Below, piece by piece: positions 6,632 through 14,184 of a stretch of 17,709 nucleotides of DNA. The stretch covers positions 1 to 17,709 of the forward strand of contig JAAYKB010000033.1 in the NCBI GenBank assembly GCA_012522615.1, in the 5' to 3' direction. The notes under the pieces were generated by a model. That model was not told the DNA's origin. It saw nothing but the letters and a program-made list of their open reading frames with translations, and ran no database searches. Positions within the stretch are counted from its first letter, which is position 1. Each line of letters starts with the position of its first letter. The translations under genes were made by a program, and so were the position numbers. This stretch comes from Clostridiales bacterium. GTDB lineage: Bacteria; Bacillota; Clostridia; Oscillospirales; Acutalibacteraceae.

Positions 6632-7585
6632 TTATTGCTCCGGGTCATCAAGGAATTGCTCGACGGTATAACGCGGTCTGTTTTTGACCTCCGAATATAT
6701 CTTTCCGATATATCCGCCGACAACCCCGATACACAAAAGCTGGATACCGCCGAGAAGCCAGATTGATGCAACGATTGCGGTCCACCCCGGGACGGTGACC
6801 CCCAAAAAATACGAGATAAGGGCGTACAGTATACCGATGATGCTTAGAAAAGATATTAAGATACCGAGATTTGAGATGATTTTCAGCGGTTTTACGCTGA
6901 ACGAGGTAATCCCGTCAAGGGCAAAACCAAGCATCTTTTTCAGCGGATACTTTGATTCGCCCGCCATACGCTTGTGACGGTCATAATATACCGTTCCGCT
7001 CTTATAGCCGATAATAGGTACAATCCCGCGCAAAAACAGATTTACCTCCCTGTATTCGCCAAGCGCTTCCAGAGAGCGCTTTCGCATCAGCCTGTAGTCC
7101 GCATGGTTATACACGATGTCAACGCCGAGAAGCTTCATCATCTTATAAAAGCCAACTGCGGTAACACGCTTGAAAAAGGTATCGGTATCACGCTTTTTCC
7201 GAACCCCGTAAACAATTTCGCACCCCTCGGAAAAGCGGTCGATAAACTCATCGAGTATCTCAATGTCATCCTGCAAATCCGCATCGAGCGAGATAGTGCA
7301 GTCGGCATAACTTTTCGCGGTCATCAAGCCCGCGAAAAGTGCGTTCTGGTGTCCCGCGTTATGGGCCAGCTTTAAACCGAGGACAAGCGGATTTTCATTG
7401 TGGTAATGTGTAATCAGTTCCCATGTTTTATCTTCACTGCCGTCGTCCACATAGAGAATACGGCTCTTTGCGTCGGCTTTGCCCGACTTGATAAGTGAAT
7501 CCAGCTTTTGGGTAAGACGCCTGTTTGTTTCGGGCAGAGCCGCCTCTTCATTTAAGCAGGGAACCACTAAATAGACAACAGGCAT
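6632..7585 (-). CDS. GT2 family glycosyltransferase, GtrB/DPM1-like, with C-terminal membrane anchor
   Basis: This 317-residue enzyme transfers a sugar from a nucleotide donor, in this subfamily usually to polyprenyl phosphate at the cytoplasmic membrane face. The GT-A domain shows VPCLNEE (8-14), VDDGS (46-50), the metal-binding DADLQDD (101-107) and RMAGESKYP (206-214), the last typical of GtrB/ArnC-like enzymes. Two membrane segments follow at about 239-262 and 266-293, then a short polar tail. The ATG has an AGGGGGAG site 5 bases upstream. It lies 33 bases after the tyrosine phosphatase gene, probably in one transcript, and before the nucleotide-sugar dehydratase gene, which suggests glycan decoration of the envelope. 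The sugar and acceptor are not determinable here. Confidence 0.93.
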   Translation of the reverse strand: MPVVYLVVPCLNEEAALPETNRRLTQKLDSLIKSGKADAKSRILYVDDGSEDKTWELITHYHNENPLVLGLKLAHNAGHQNALFAGLMTAKSYADCTISLDADLQDDIEILDEFIDRFSEGCEIVYGVRKKRDTDTFFKRVTAVGFYKMMKLLGVDIVYNHADYRLMRKRSLEALGEYREVNLFLRGIVPIIGYKSGTVYYDRHKRMAGESKYPLKKMLGFALDGITSFSVKPLKIISNLGILISFLSIIGILYALISYFLGVTVPGWTAIVASIWLLGGIQLLCIGVVGGYIGKIYSEVKNRPRYTVEQFLDDPEQ

Positions 7586-7618
7586 GTTTTCTCCCCCTTA
7601 GTCGCATTTGCATGATGA

Positions 7619-8350
7619 TTACACGATAAAACGGTTTTTCAACTCCTGAATCCCATGGTTTGTCATTCCGCACTCCAGAAGATACCCTTCTGCGCTCCCG
7701 TATTTTAAGTAAAGAAACTCCAGAGTTTTCTCCATATCCTCTTCTTTTGAGCCGAAAACAAAGCTGGGGACATTTATTCCGGTCGCCGCAAGCTGCTCAT
7801 GGTGCTTTTCAAATACTCCGGTCATGTTGGCCTCGCTGACCGAGTAATCGGCGATTATCAAATCGTCCGGTACCCCCGCCAGATTCAGCAGCAGCATTGC
7901 CACAACGCCTGTTCTGTCCTTTCCGGCCGTGCAGTGAAAGAGCGAGGCCCCGCTGCTATCCAGAAAATATCCGAATATCCGTTTATATTGTTCCTTGCAT
8001 CTGTCCAGCAGTATACAATATAGCTCGGCCATTGATTTAGGCATGCTCTGGCTGGCCAGAAACATCCTCAACCCGTCAAACATAATGATATTCTCATATC
8101 TTACGTTATCAAGAGAGCAAAACCTTGACGGAAACTCGGCCACCTCATCGGGCGAGCGCATATCAACCACAAGGGTTACCCCCGCGTCATTCAAAACCTC
8201 TAAATCCCTGTCGGACAGGGATTGGGTCCCGTCGCCCCTGAAAAAGACTCCCCTTTTTGTCGTTCTGCCGTCCGATGTCGGATAGCCGCCGAGCTCCCTG
8301 ATATTGAACGCCCCGTCGAGTTTTAACGGCTTATTTACCCTGTATGTCAT
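7619..8350 (-). CDS. Tyrosine-protein phosphatase (IphP/Y_phosphatase3-like)
   Basis: This 243-residue protein carries the Cys-based phosphatase loop HCTAGKDRTG, with nucleophile C140 and R146 (numbered from the ATG at 8350). An N-terminal FNIRELGGY (16-24) and a VVDMRSPDE stretch are typical of the IphP/LipA-like branch, members of which act on phosphotyrosine and sometimes phosphoinositides. No signal peptide is visible, so it is probably cytosolic. Two ATGs are adjacent (8353 and 8350); GGAGG ends only 2 bases before the first but 5 before the second, so I favour 8350. It lies 30 bases after putP and 33 before the glycosyltransferase gene, suggesting cotranscription. Its target is unknown; a role in surface-glycan control would be inference from position only. 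Confidence 0.9.
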   Translation of the reverse strand: MTYRVNKPLKLDGAFNIRELGGYPTSDGRTTKRGVFFRGDGTQSLSDRDLEVLNDAGVTLVVDMRSPDEVAEFPSRFCSLDNVRYENIIMFDGLRMFLASQSMPKSMAELYCILLDRCKEQYKRIFGYFLDSSGASLFHCTAGKDRTGVVAMLLLNLAGVPDDLIIADYSVSEANMTGVFEKHHEQLAATGINVPSFVFGSKEEDMEKTLEFLYLKYGSAEGYLLECGMTNHGIQELKNRFIV

Positions 8351-8380
8351 CATAACCTCCGGAGTTAATGTTTTCGGTTA

Positions 8381-9904
8381 TTATTCCACAGGATTTGACG
8401 AAGCAGCAAGGTCGAATTCATCCTGTATTTCCTTGGATGGTTTTTTATCCAGCAGACTGACGCCGGCGATAACCAAGCAAGCGATAATAAAGGCCGGCAG
8501 CAGCTCGTAAATACCGAAGATTCCGCCAAGCGGGGACAGCGCGAATTTCCAGACAAAAATCATGGTTCCGCCGCTTAACATTCCGGCAAGAGCGCCGTAC
8601 AGTGTGGTTCTCTTCCAGAAGAGCGAGAACAGAATAACAGGTCCGAAGGCGGCTCCGAATCCGGCCCATGCGAATGATACAATCTTGAAAATCGAGTTTT
8701 CGGGATTCCATGCGATAACAGCCGAAATCAATGAAATTACGACTATGGTTCCGCGGGAGACCCACATTATAAGATTATCGCCGGCGTTTTTACGCAGCAA
8801 GCCTTTGAAGAAGTTCTGGGATATGCTCGAGGATGCCACCAGCAGCTGGGAATCCGAGGTCGACATTGTCGCCGCAAGTATTCCGGCAAGAATAAAGCCC
8901 GCCAAAATAAGGGTAATAATACCGTGGTCGCCCAGCTTTTGCGCAAGCACAATAAAAATGGTTTCGGGATCTTCCAGACCTTTGACGGCGGCGGCGCCGA
9001 TTACGCCGATCATAACGGCGGCAAACAGGGAAATCACAACCCAGACGGTTGCGATACGGCGCGATGTTTTGAGCTCTCCCTCCTTGCGGATTGCCATAAA
9101 TCGGAGCAGTACGTGAGGCATACCGAAATAGCCGAGCCCCCATGCAAGGGTGGATATGATTGTTATGAACCCGTATGGCGACGCGCCCCCTGTTTTCGGG
9201 TTAAATGTCTGGAATAAGCTTGAAAACCCGGGGATGGACTGGGCGTTGACGGCAACCTGATCAATGCCGCCCGCTTTGCTTATACCGAAGCCCACAATCA
9301 CGACCAAGGCGATCGACATTATTATGCCCTGAATCAGGTCGGTTGTGCTTTCGGCCAGAAAACCGCCGATTGCCGTGTAAAAGACCACGACAAAAGCGCT
9401 GGCTATCATGGCAGCCTGATAATTTACCCCGAGAAGACTCTGAAACAGCTTGCCGCAGGCAGCAAAGCCCGAAGCCGTATACGGCACAAAGAATATAAGA
9501 ATAATGATTGCCGAAACACTCATTAGTATTTTCGAGCGGTCATGAAACCTGTTTGAAAAAAAGTCGGGCAGCGTAATCGAGTTATTTGCCACAACGGTAT
9601 AACGGCGAAGTCGTTTGGCAACAATCAGCCAGTTCAGATATGTACCGACAGCCAATCCAATTGCCGTCCAGCTTGCGTCCGCAAGCCCGTACAGATAAGC
9701 GACGCCCGGCAATCCCATCAGCAGCCAGCTGCTCATATCGGACGCCTCGGCGCTCATAGCCGTAACCAATGGGCTCAGCCTGCGGCCTCCGAGGTAAAAG
9801 TCATCGGTTGTCCGGTTGCGCCGCGCATAGATAATTCCTATCACCAATACCGCAATTATGTAAGCCAACATTGAAATCATCATAATCATCTGGTCGTTAC
9901 TCAT
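8381..9904 (-). CDS. putP: Sodium/proline symporter
   Basis: This 507-residue member of the sodium:solute symporter family takes up L-proline with Na+ across the cytoplasmic membrane. About 13 hydrophobic segments span the protein. The PutP-specific SDMSSWLLMGLPG region begins at 55, with D56 matching the Na+-site aspartate of E. coli PutP. TMSTSDSQLL (347-356) carries the serine-threonine pair of the second Na+ ligand region (S348, T349). The FYLGGR motif at 36-41 is also typical. The ATG has AGGGGGAG 4 bases upstream. It lies 36 bases after rarA and 30 before the phosphatase gene. No proline catabolic gene (putA or prdA type) is nearby, so the job may be nutrient or osmolyte uptake. Confidence 0.95.
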   Translation of the reverse strand: MSNDQMIMMISMLAYIIAVLVIGIIYARRNRTTDDFYLGGRRLSPLVTAMSAEASDMSSWLLMGLPGVAYLYGLADASWTAIGLAVGTYLNWLIVAKRLRRYTVVANNSITLPDFFSNRFHDRSKILMSVSAIIILIFFVPYTASGFAACGKLFQSLLGVNYQAAMIASAFVVVFYTAIGGFLAESTTDLIQGIIMSIALVVIVGFGISKAGGIDQVAVNAQSIPGFSSLFQTFNPKTGGASPYGFITIISTLAWGLGYFGMPHVLLRFMAIRKEGELKTSRRIATVWVVISLFAAVMIGVIGAAAVKGLEDPETIFIVLAQKLGDHGIITLILAGFILAGILAATMSTSDSQLLVASSSISQNFFKGLLRKNAGDNLIMWVSRGTIVVISLISAVIAWNPENSIFKIVSFAWAGFGAAFGPVILFSLFWKRTTLYGALAGMLSGGTMIFVWKFALSPLGGIFGIYELLPAFIIACLVIAGVSLLDKKPSKEIQDEFDLAASSNPVE

Positions 9905-9940
9905 AATTCTCCCCCTAAAATATTAAAGTTATAATAAAGT

Positions 9941-11218
9941 TTATTTTTCGCTCTTTCGCTTCACCCCGTCCCAGTATTCTTTAAAAGCCTGCTCGGTCTT
10001 GTTGTCGCCCGGCTTATAATAAACTCGGTCGCGCAGGGCGTCGGGCAGGTATTGCTGATATGTCCAATGGTTTGGATAATCATGCGGATACAGATAAAAC
10101 TGCCCCTTAGTGATAGCATCCTCGCCGTCGAAGTGCTTATTCTGCAAATGGCGCGGAATCGGCCCCGAAAGACCCTCCGACAGGTCGGACATGGCGGCGT
10201 CTATCGCGTTGTACGCAGAATTGGATTTGGGCGCGTTGCACACCAGAATAACCGCATCGGCAAGCGGAATCCGGGCCTCGGGCAGCCCCACCTGCAACGC
10301 CGTATCCACGGCCGCCTTAACAATCGGGATTATCATGGGATATGCCAGGCCCACATCCTCGCAGGCACAGACCATCAGTCTGCGGCAGGCCGAGAGTAAA
10401 TCCCCCGCCGCCAGCAGCCGCGCGAGGTAGTGAATCGCGGCATTCGGGTCGGAGCCCCGCATTGATTTCTGAAAGGACGAAAGGATATCATAATGCTCGT
10501 CTCCGTCGCGGTCATACCGCATGGCGCTTCGCTGCGAAAGCTGTGAAGCCGTTTCAAGGGTGATATGCAGCACCCCGTCGGCATCCGGCTTTGAAGCCAG
10601 CACACAAAGCTCGGCGGCATTGATTGCCTTTCTTACATCTCCCCCGCAGGAGGTTGAAATATGCGAAATCACCTCGGGTTCAACATTAATGCTCAGGGAT
10701 TTTTCTTTTTCAAGGAACCTAAACGCCCTTTCGACGGCGCGGGCGATGTCGGCGGAATCCACCGGCTTAAACTCAAAAACCGTTGAGCGGCTGAGTATGG
10801 CGTTGTATACATAAAAGTACGGGTTTTCGGTTGTCGAGGCGATAAGGGTGATGCCCCCGTTTTCAATATGCTCAAGCAGGGTTTGCTGCTGCTTTTTATT
10901 GAAATACTGTATCTCATCGAGATAGAGCAGAATACCGTTTACCGCCGCAAGGGTATCGATTTCCTCAACCACCGCTTTAATGTCCGCGGTGGACGCGGTC
11001 GTCCCGTTAAGTCGGTGCAGCTTCATATCGGTTTGTCCGGCTATGATACCGGCAAGCGTTGTCTTGCCGACACCCGAGGGTCCGTAAAAGATAAGGTTGG
11101 GTATATTGCCCGATTCGATAATACCTCGCAGCGCTTTGCCGGGGGCGAGAAGATGCTGCTGCCCCACCATATCGTCAAGCGACGCGGGACGAATCAGGTC
11201 GGCCAGAGGCGCTGACAT
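9941..11218 (-). CDS. rarA: Replication-associated recombination protein A (AAA+ ATPase)
   Basis: RarA/MgsA is a clamp-loader-like AAA+ ATPase acting at stalled replication forks, related to eukaryotic WRNIP1. The 425-residue protein has Walker A GPSGVGKT (46-53), Walker B LLYLDEIQ (97-104), sensor 1 in STTENP (128-133), ILSRS with a candidate arginine finger (141-145) and GGDVRKAIN in the lid domain. The C-terminal tetramerisation region contains CEDVGLAYP and ends with the typical YLPDALRDRVYY segment. The ATG at 11218 has an extended GGAGGGGGAG site immediately upstream. It follows glyA by 43 bases and precedes putP by 36, probably in one transcript. Confidence 0.96.
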   Translation of the reverse strand: MSAPLADLIRPASLDDMVGQQHLLAPGKALRGIIESGNIPNLIFYGPSGVGKTTLAGIIAGQTDMKLHRLNGTTASTADIKAVVEEIDTLAAVNGILLYLDEIQYFNKKQQQTLLEHIENGGITLIASTTENPYFYVYNAILSRSTVFEFKPVDSADIARAVERAFRFLEKEKSLSINVEPEVISHISTSCGGDVRKAINAAELCVLASKPDADGVLHITLETASQLSQRSAMRYDRDGDEHYDILSSFQKSMRGSDPNAAIHYLARLLAAGDLLSACRRLMVCACEDVGLAYPMIIPIVKAAVDTALQVGLPEARIPLADAVILVCNAPKSNSAYNAIDAAMSDLSEGLSGPIPRHLQNKHFDGEDAITKGQFYLYPHDYPNHWTYQQYLPDALRDRVYYKPGDNKTEQAFKEYWDGVKRKSEK

Positions 11219-11261
11219 ATCTCCCCCTCCTTCCTGCTACACAACACAAATCATAAAACCG

Positions 11262-12512
11262 TTAATAAAGCGGATATTTATCGCAAAGCTCGGTTACTCC
11301 GGCGCGGATCTCATCGGCCTTTGCGTCAAAATCGCGTACCGCGTCGGCGATAAATCCGGCAATAAGGTCCATATCGGCCTCTTTGAGCCCGCGGCTGGTA
11401 ACGGCAGGCGTTCCGATTCTTATACCGCTTGTCACAAAGGGCGAAAGGGGTTCGTTGGGTATGGTATTTTTATTGACTGTGATATAAACCTCGTCCAGAC
11501 GATGCTCAAGCTCCTTGCCGGTTATGCCGGTGTCGCGCAAATCCATTAACATAAGGTGGTTGTCGGTCCCGCCCGAAACTAATTTCAGTCCGCGGGACAT
11601 AAGACCGTTAGCCAAAGCCGAAGCGTTCTTGCGTATCTGGCGCTGATATTCCCTGAATTCGTCCGTGAGCGCTTCGCCGAAGCATACGGCCTTGGCGGCG
11701 ATTATATGCATAAGCGGCCCGCCCTGAGTGCCGGGGAACACCGCCTTGTCTATTGCCTTTGCATACTGCTCACGGCAGAGAATCAGGCCTCCGCGCGGTC
11801 CGCGCAGGGTTTTGTGGGTGGTCGAGGTCACAACGTCCGCATACGGCACCGGACTCATATGCTCGCCTGCCGCGACCAATCCCGCGATATGCGCCATATC
11901 CACCACAAGCATTGCCCCGCATGCGTCGGCAATTTCGCGCAGACGGTCAAACCTGATTTCGCGGGCATAGGCGCTGGCGCCCGCGACAATAAGCTTCGGC
12001 TTGGTCTGGGTTGCAAGCTCCGCCAGCTTATCATAGTCTATTCTGCCGCTCTCCTCGTCAACGCCGTAAGCCACAAAATTATATAAAAGCCCCGAGAAAT
12101 TAACGGGTGAACCGTGGGTCAGATGCCCGCCGTGCGCCAGATTCATGCCGAGCACGGTATCGCCCGGCTTAATCAGAGCCGCATATGCCGCCTGGTTCGC
12201 CTGTGCGCCCGAATGGGGCTGGACATTGGCGTGTTCTGCGCCGAAAAGCCGACAGACGCGCTGACGTGCTATATCTTCAACCACATCGACATCCTGACAT
12301 CCGCCGTAATAGCGTTTGCCGGGGTATCCTTCGGCATATTTATTTGTAAGTACCGAGCCCATTGCCGCCATAACAGCCGGAGAAACAATATTTTCCGATG
12401 CGATAAGCTCAAGATTGCGGCGCTGGCGGAAAAGCTCCTTTTCCATCGCCTGCCCGACCTCGGGATCCAATTCCTTTACAAATCCGATGGTATCCATCAT
12501 CTTGGAGAACAT
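11262..12512 (-). CDS. glyA: Serine hydroxymethyltransferase
   Basis: This PLP enzyme interconverts serine plus tetrahydrofolate with glycine plus methylene-tetrahydrofolate, the main supply of one-carbon units. The protein (416 residues from the chosen start) has the family pattern: LIASENIVS near the N-terminus, NKYAEGYPGKRYYGG, DMAHIAGL (205-212) and STTHKTLRGPRGG with the Schiff-base lysine K234. The ATG at 12512 is preferred: AAAGGA lies 12 bases upstream. The open frame extends to 12563 and would add 17 hydrophobic residues unlike known SHMTs. An inverted repeat, TAAAAGT with ACTTTTA, lies at 12590-12610 in the promoter area. rarA follows after 43 bases. Confidence 0.96.
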   Translation of the reverse strand: MFSKMMDTIGFVKELDPEVGQAMEKELFRQRRNLELIASENIVSPAVMAAMGSVLTNKYAEGYPGKRYYGGCQDVDVVEDIARQRVCRLFGAEHANVQPHSGAQANQAAYAALIKPGDTVLGMNLAHGGHLTHGSPVNFSGLLYNFVAYGVDEESGRIDYDKLAELATQTKPKLIVAGASAYAREIRFDRLREIADACGAMLVVDMAHIAGLVAAGEHMSPVPYADVVTSTTHKTLRGPRGGLILCREQYAKAIDKAVFPGTQGGPLMHIIAAKAVCFGEALTDEFREYQRQIRKNASALANGLMSRGLKLVSGGTDNHLMLMDLRDTGITGKELEHRLDEVYITVNKNTIPNEPLSPFVTSGIRIGTPAVTSRGLKEADMDLIAGFIADAVRDFDAKADEIRAGVTELCDKYPLY

Positions 12513-12589
12513 TACTTTGACCAATCCTTTCAAAAACCCATAAAATCCTATTTTAAAAAACATTGAATCTAATATATCATTTTTTTAAG

Positions 12590-12610
12590 TAAAAGTATAT
12601 ATCACTTTTA
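12590..12610. promoter_or_regulatory. Inverted repeat upstream of glyA, operator candidate
   Basis: TAAAAGT (12590-12596) and ACTTTTA (12604-12610) form perfect 7-bp arms around a 7-base centre. The repeat lies about 80 bases before the glyA ATG and overlaps a possible minus-strand -10 box, TATACT (12594-12599), for which no good -35 is seen. The AT-richness makes a chance match possible. Confidence 0.25.
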
Positions 12611-12657
12611 ATAAAAAACCGATAAAAATGATGCCTGGATTCCCGAATCCGGCTTCA
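12610..12657 (-). terminator. Intrinsic terminator after the deoxyinosine glycosylase gene
   Basis: On the minus strand GCCGGATT pairs with AATCC-A-GGC (one bulged A) within 12633-12653, and three further outer pairs extend the stem to 12629-12657. A T-rich stretch with TTTTTATCGGTTTTTTATT follows. It lies about 200 bases past the glycosylase stop codon, beyond the repeat array, and separates that transcript from glyA. Confidence 0.6.
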
Positions 12658-12674
12658 TGTTATCACAAGCTAGG

Positions 12675-12843
12675 TAGTGAGGTGCAAGTGAGGGGTGCAA
12701 AATTTTTTTAAAAATTTTTGAGCTTTTTTCGCGTTTAGATAGTGAGATGCTAGTGAGGGTTCCTAGTGAGGTGCTAGTGAGTATTCCTAGTGAGATGGTA
12801 GTGAGGGGGGGTATTTTTTTAAATTTTTTTATTTTAAAATTCA
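12675..12843. repeat. Phased heptamer array with flanking A/T tracts
   Basis: TAGTGAG occurs on the plus strand at 12675, 12740, 12751, 12764, 12775, 12788 and 12799, with a one-base variant (AAGTGAG) at 12686. Within the main block the start-to-start distances are 11, 13, 11, 13 and 11, giving a 24-bp unit with two heptamers. The solitary pair 12675/12686 and the last pair 12788/12799 are each followed by a G run and then an A/T-only tract (12699-12719 and 12812-12840), so this composite is duplicated. In the second tract two T7 runs start 10 bp apart. The whole 12513-12854 stretch holds no gene I would support. The array is AT/G-skewed, not CRISPR-like, and its role is unknown. Confidence 0.85.
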
Positions 12844-12854
12844 ATATATGTGTT

Positions 12855-13358
12855 TTACTCGCAACCTGAGTTTTCAAGCATATCCCGAACAGGCAGCCAC
12901 ATCCTCAGCTTATCTTCAAAACGCATTGCGCGGGCCGGACTTGTCGAGGGCAGCGTAATCTTGACCAAATCCTCGAATACATCGGGTTTTACAAGCCGGT
13001 TGTAAAGCCGGCAGGCGTTTTGAGAATTGAAAAACACCGCCTTCAAGCAGGGGCAGCCTTTCTTGAGAGAAAGAAAGTCGTTCGGTTGGGGCTTCATGAT
13101 TGCCGAATCCGCGCTCCCCTCCCTATCGCAGTTTTTCAGCACGTCCCAAAGGGCGATTCGTTTTTGATTTAAAAAGTCAACCCGCCGATTGTAATCTTCA
13201 GGCGGGGTCTTGCCCCATAAGCCGAAAATTATCGGCCAGAATGAATTTTGATGATGCCCGTAATACCGACTCGCTTTCAAAGAAGCAACAGAGGGCATTG
13301 TGCCTAATATAAGTATTTTTGCGTCCTTTTCCGCGATTGGACCGAATCCGTACGGCAT
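12855..13358 (-). CDS. DNA-deoxyinosine glycosylase (UDG superfamily, family 6 type)
   Basis: This 167-residue protein fits the hypoxanthine-DNA glycosylase family, which removes deaminated adenine from DNA in base excision repair. Visible motifs are LILGTMPSVASLKASRYYGH (16-35) running into HQNSFWPII (36-44), the first catalytic region, with N38 close to where the family's catalytic asparagine is expected. The second motif, TLPSTSPARA (135-144), includes the DNA-contacting loop. The length is usual for the family. The ATG has AAAGGGAG upstream and a promoter at 13392-13420. It is divergent from the endonuclease III gene, so two base-excision repair enzymes share one intergenic region. Substrate is by family; members can also act on uracil. 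Confidence 0.88.
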   Translation of the reverse strand: MPYGFGPIAEKDAKILILGTMPSVASLKASRYYGHHQNSFWPIIFGLWGKTPPEDYNRRVDFLNQKRIALWDVLKNCDREGSADSAIMKPQPNDFLSLKKGCPCLKAVFFNSQNACRLYNRLVKPDVFEDLVKITLPSTSPARAMRFEDKLRMWLPVRDMLENSGCE

Positions 13359-13391
13359 AATTATACTGCTCCCTTTAATCTTTCCTTAATA

Positions 13392-13420
13392 TTTATACAT
13401 TAAATTATTAATAATGTAAA
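13392..13420 (-). promoter_or_regulatory. Promoter of the deoxyinosine glycosylase gene
   Basis: The minus strand reads TTTACA (13415-13420), exactly 17 bp, then TATAAA (13392-13397). The predicted start near 13385 leaves a leader of about 27 bases that contains the AAAGGGAG ribosome site. The region is very AT-rich, which adds some risk of a chance match. Confidence 0.55.
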
Positions 13421-13426
13421 GCGCGG

Positions 13427-13455
13427 TTGACCTTCCGTCCGGTTTAAGATAAAAT
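13427..13455 (+). promoter_or_regulatory. Promoter of nth
   Basis: TTGACC (13427-13432) and TAAAAT (13450-13455) are separated by exactly 17 bp. It points away from the glycosylase promoter, with only 6 bp between their -35 boxes, so the two repair genes could be controlled together. The leader to the nth ATG would be about 76 bases. Confidence 0.65.
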
Positions 13456-13537
13456 ATAACAGATGAATACATCCATGGCTTAAATTGGTTGTTATTTTAC
13501 TTCGACTACATAAACAAAAAAGGACATACTTATCGAC

Positions 13538-14176
13538 ATGAAAAAGACAAAGAAAAAAGAAGCTGCAAAAAAGGCTATCGAAGCCCTGAAGCAGCGGTAT
13601 CCCGACGCAGTCTGCTCTTTGGAATACGGCGACGCCTTACAGCTTTTAATATCTACCCGTCTGTCGGCCCAATGCACCGACGCCCGGGTTAATATGGTGA
13701 CGCCCGCCCTGTTTGAGCGTTTTCCCGATCTCGACTCGTTTGCGGACGCCGACGTCGGCGAGGTCGAGGAGCTGATACGCAGCTGCGGCTTATATAAGAC
13801 AAAGGCGCGTGACATTGTTGCCATGGCGAAGATGCTCCGTGATATGTACGGCGGAGTAATTCCCGACACGGTCGAGGAGCTGATAAAGCTGCCGGGAGTC
13901 GGACGAAAAACCGCCAACCTTGTTGTCGGCGATGTTTACGGCAAGCCCGCCGTAGTCGCCGACACCCATTGCATACGCATATCGAACCGTCTGGGCCTTT
14001 GCGACACAAAGGATGCAAAAAAGGTCGAGCAGCAGCTCAGGGAGATTCTGCCCCCCGAGGAAAGCAACGCATTCTGCCACAGGCTTGTCCTTTTCGGGCG
14101 TGAAATCTGCTCGGCCCGCTCTCCGAAATGCGATATCTGCCCCCTAAACAAGGTTTGCCCCTCCGCCGATATATAA
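13538..14176 (+). CDS. nth: Endonuclease III, DNA glycosylase/AP lyase
   Basis: This bifunctional base-excision repair enzyme removes oxidised pyrimidines and nicks abasic sites. The 212-residue protein has the helix-hairpin-helix LPGVGRKTA (118-126) with catalytic lysine K124 and, after it, VADTH with catalytic aspartate D142 (E. coli K120 and D138). The C-terminal 4Fe-4S cluster motif is complete: C191-x6-C198-x2-C201-x5-C207. The N-terminus is lysine-rich. The ATG has AAAGGA 13 bases upstream, which is rather far, but no alternative in-frame start has a better site. It converges with the small membrane protein gene, with 8 bases between the stop codons. Confidence 0.96.
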   Translation: MKKTKKKEAAKKAIEALKQRYPDAVCSLEYGDALQLLISTRLSAQCTDARVNMVTPALFERFPDLDSFADADVGEVEELIRSCGLYKTKARDIVAMAKMLRDMYGGVIPDTVEELIKLPGVGRKTANLVVGDVYGKPAVVADTHCIRISNRLGLCDTKDAKKVEQQLREILPPEESNAFCHRLVLFGREICSARSPKCDICPLNKVCPSADI

Positions 14177-14184
14177 TACCGCTG

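Noticed and set aside
8562..9116. Long open frame (184 codons) opposite putP
   Set aside because: It is fully antisense to a well-conserved gene and has no family motif or ribosome site; it is a shadow frame.
12675..12805. CRISPR-like array
   Set aside because: The repeats are 7 bases with 4-6 base gaps, far too short for CRISPR repeats and spacers, and no cas gene is present.
12608..12877. Open frame of 89 codons on the minus strand with an 8-residue repeat (LTTISLGI-like)
   Set aside because: It starts from a TTG without a ribosome site inside the glycosylase gene and runs through the terminator. The repeat peptide is just the 24-bp DNA repeat read in frame, since 24 is a multiple of three.
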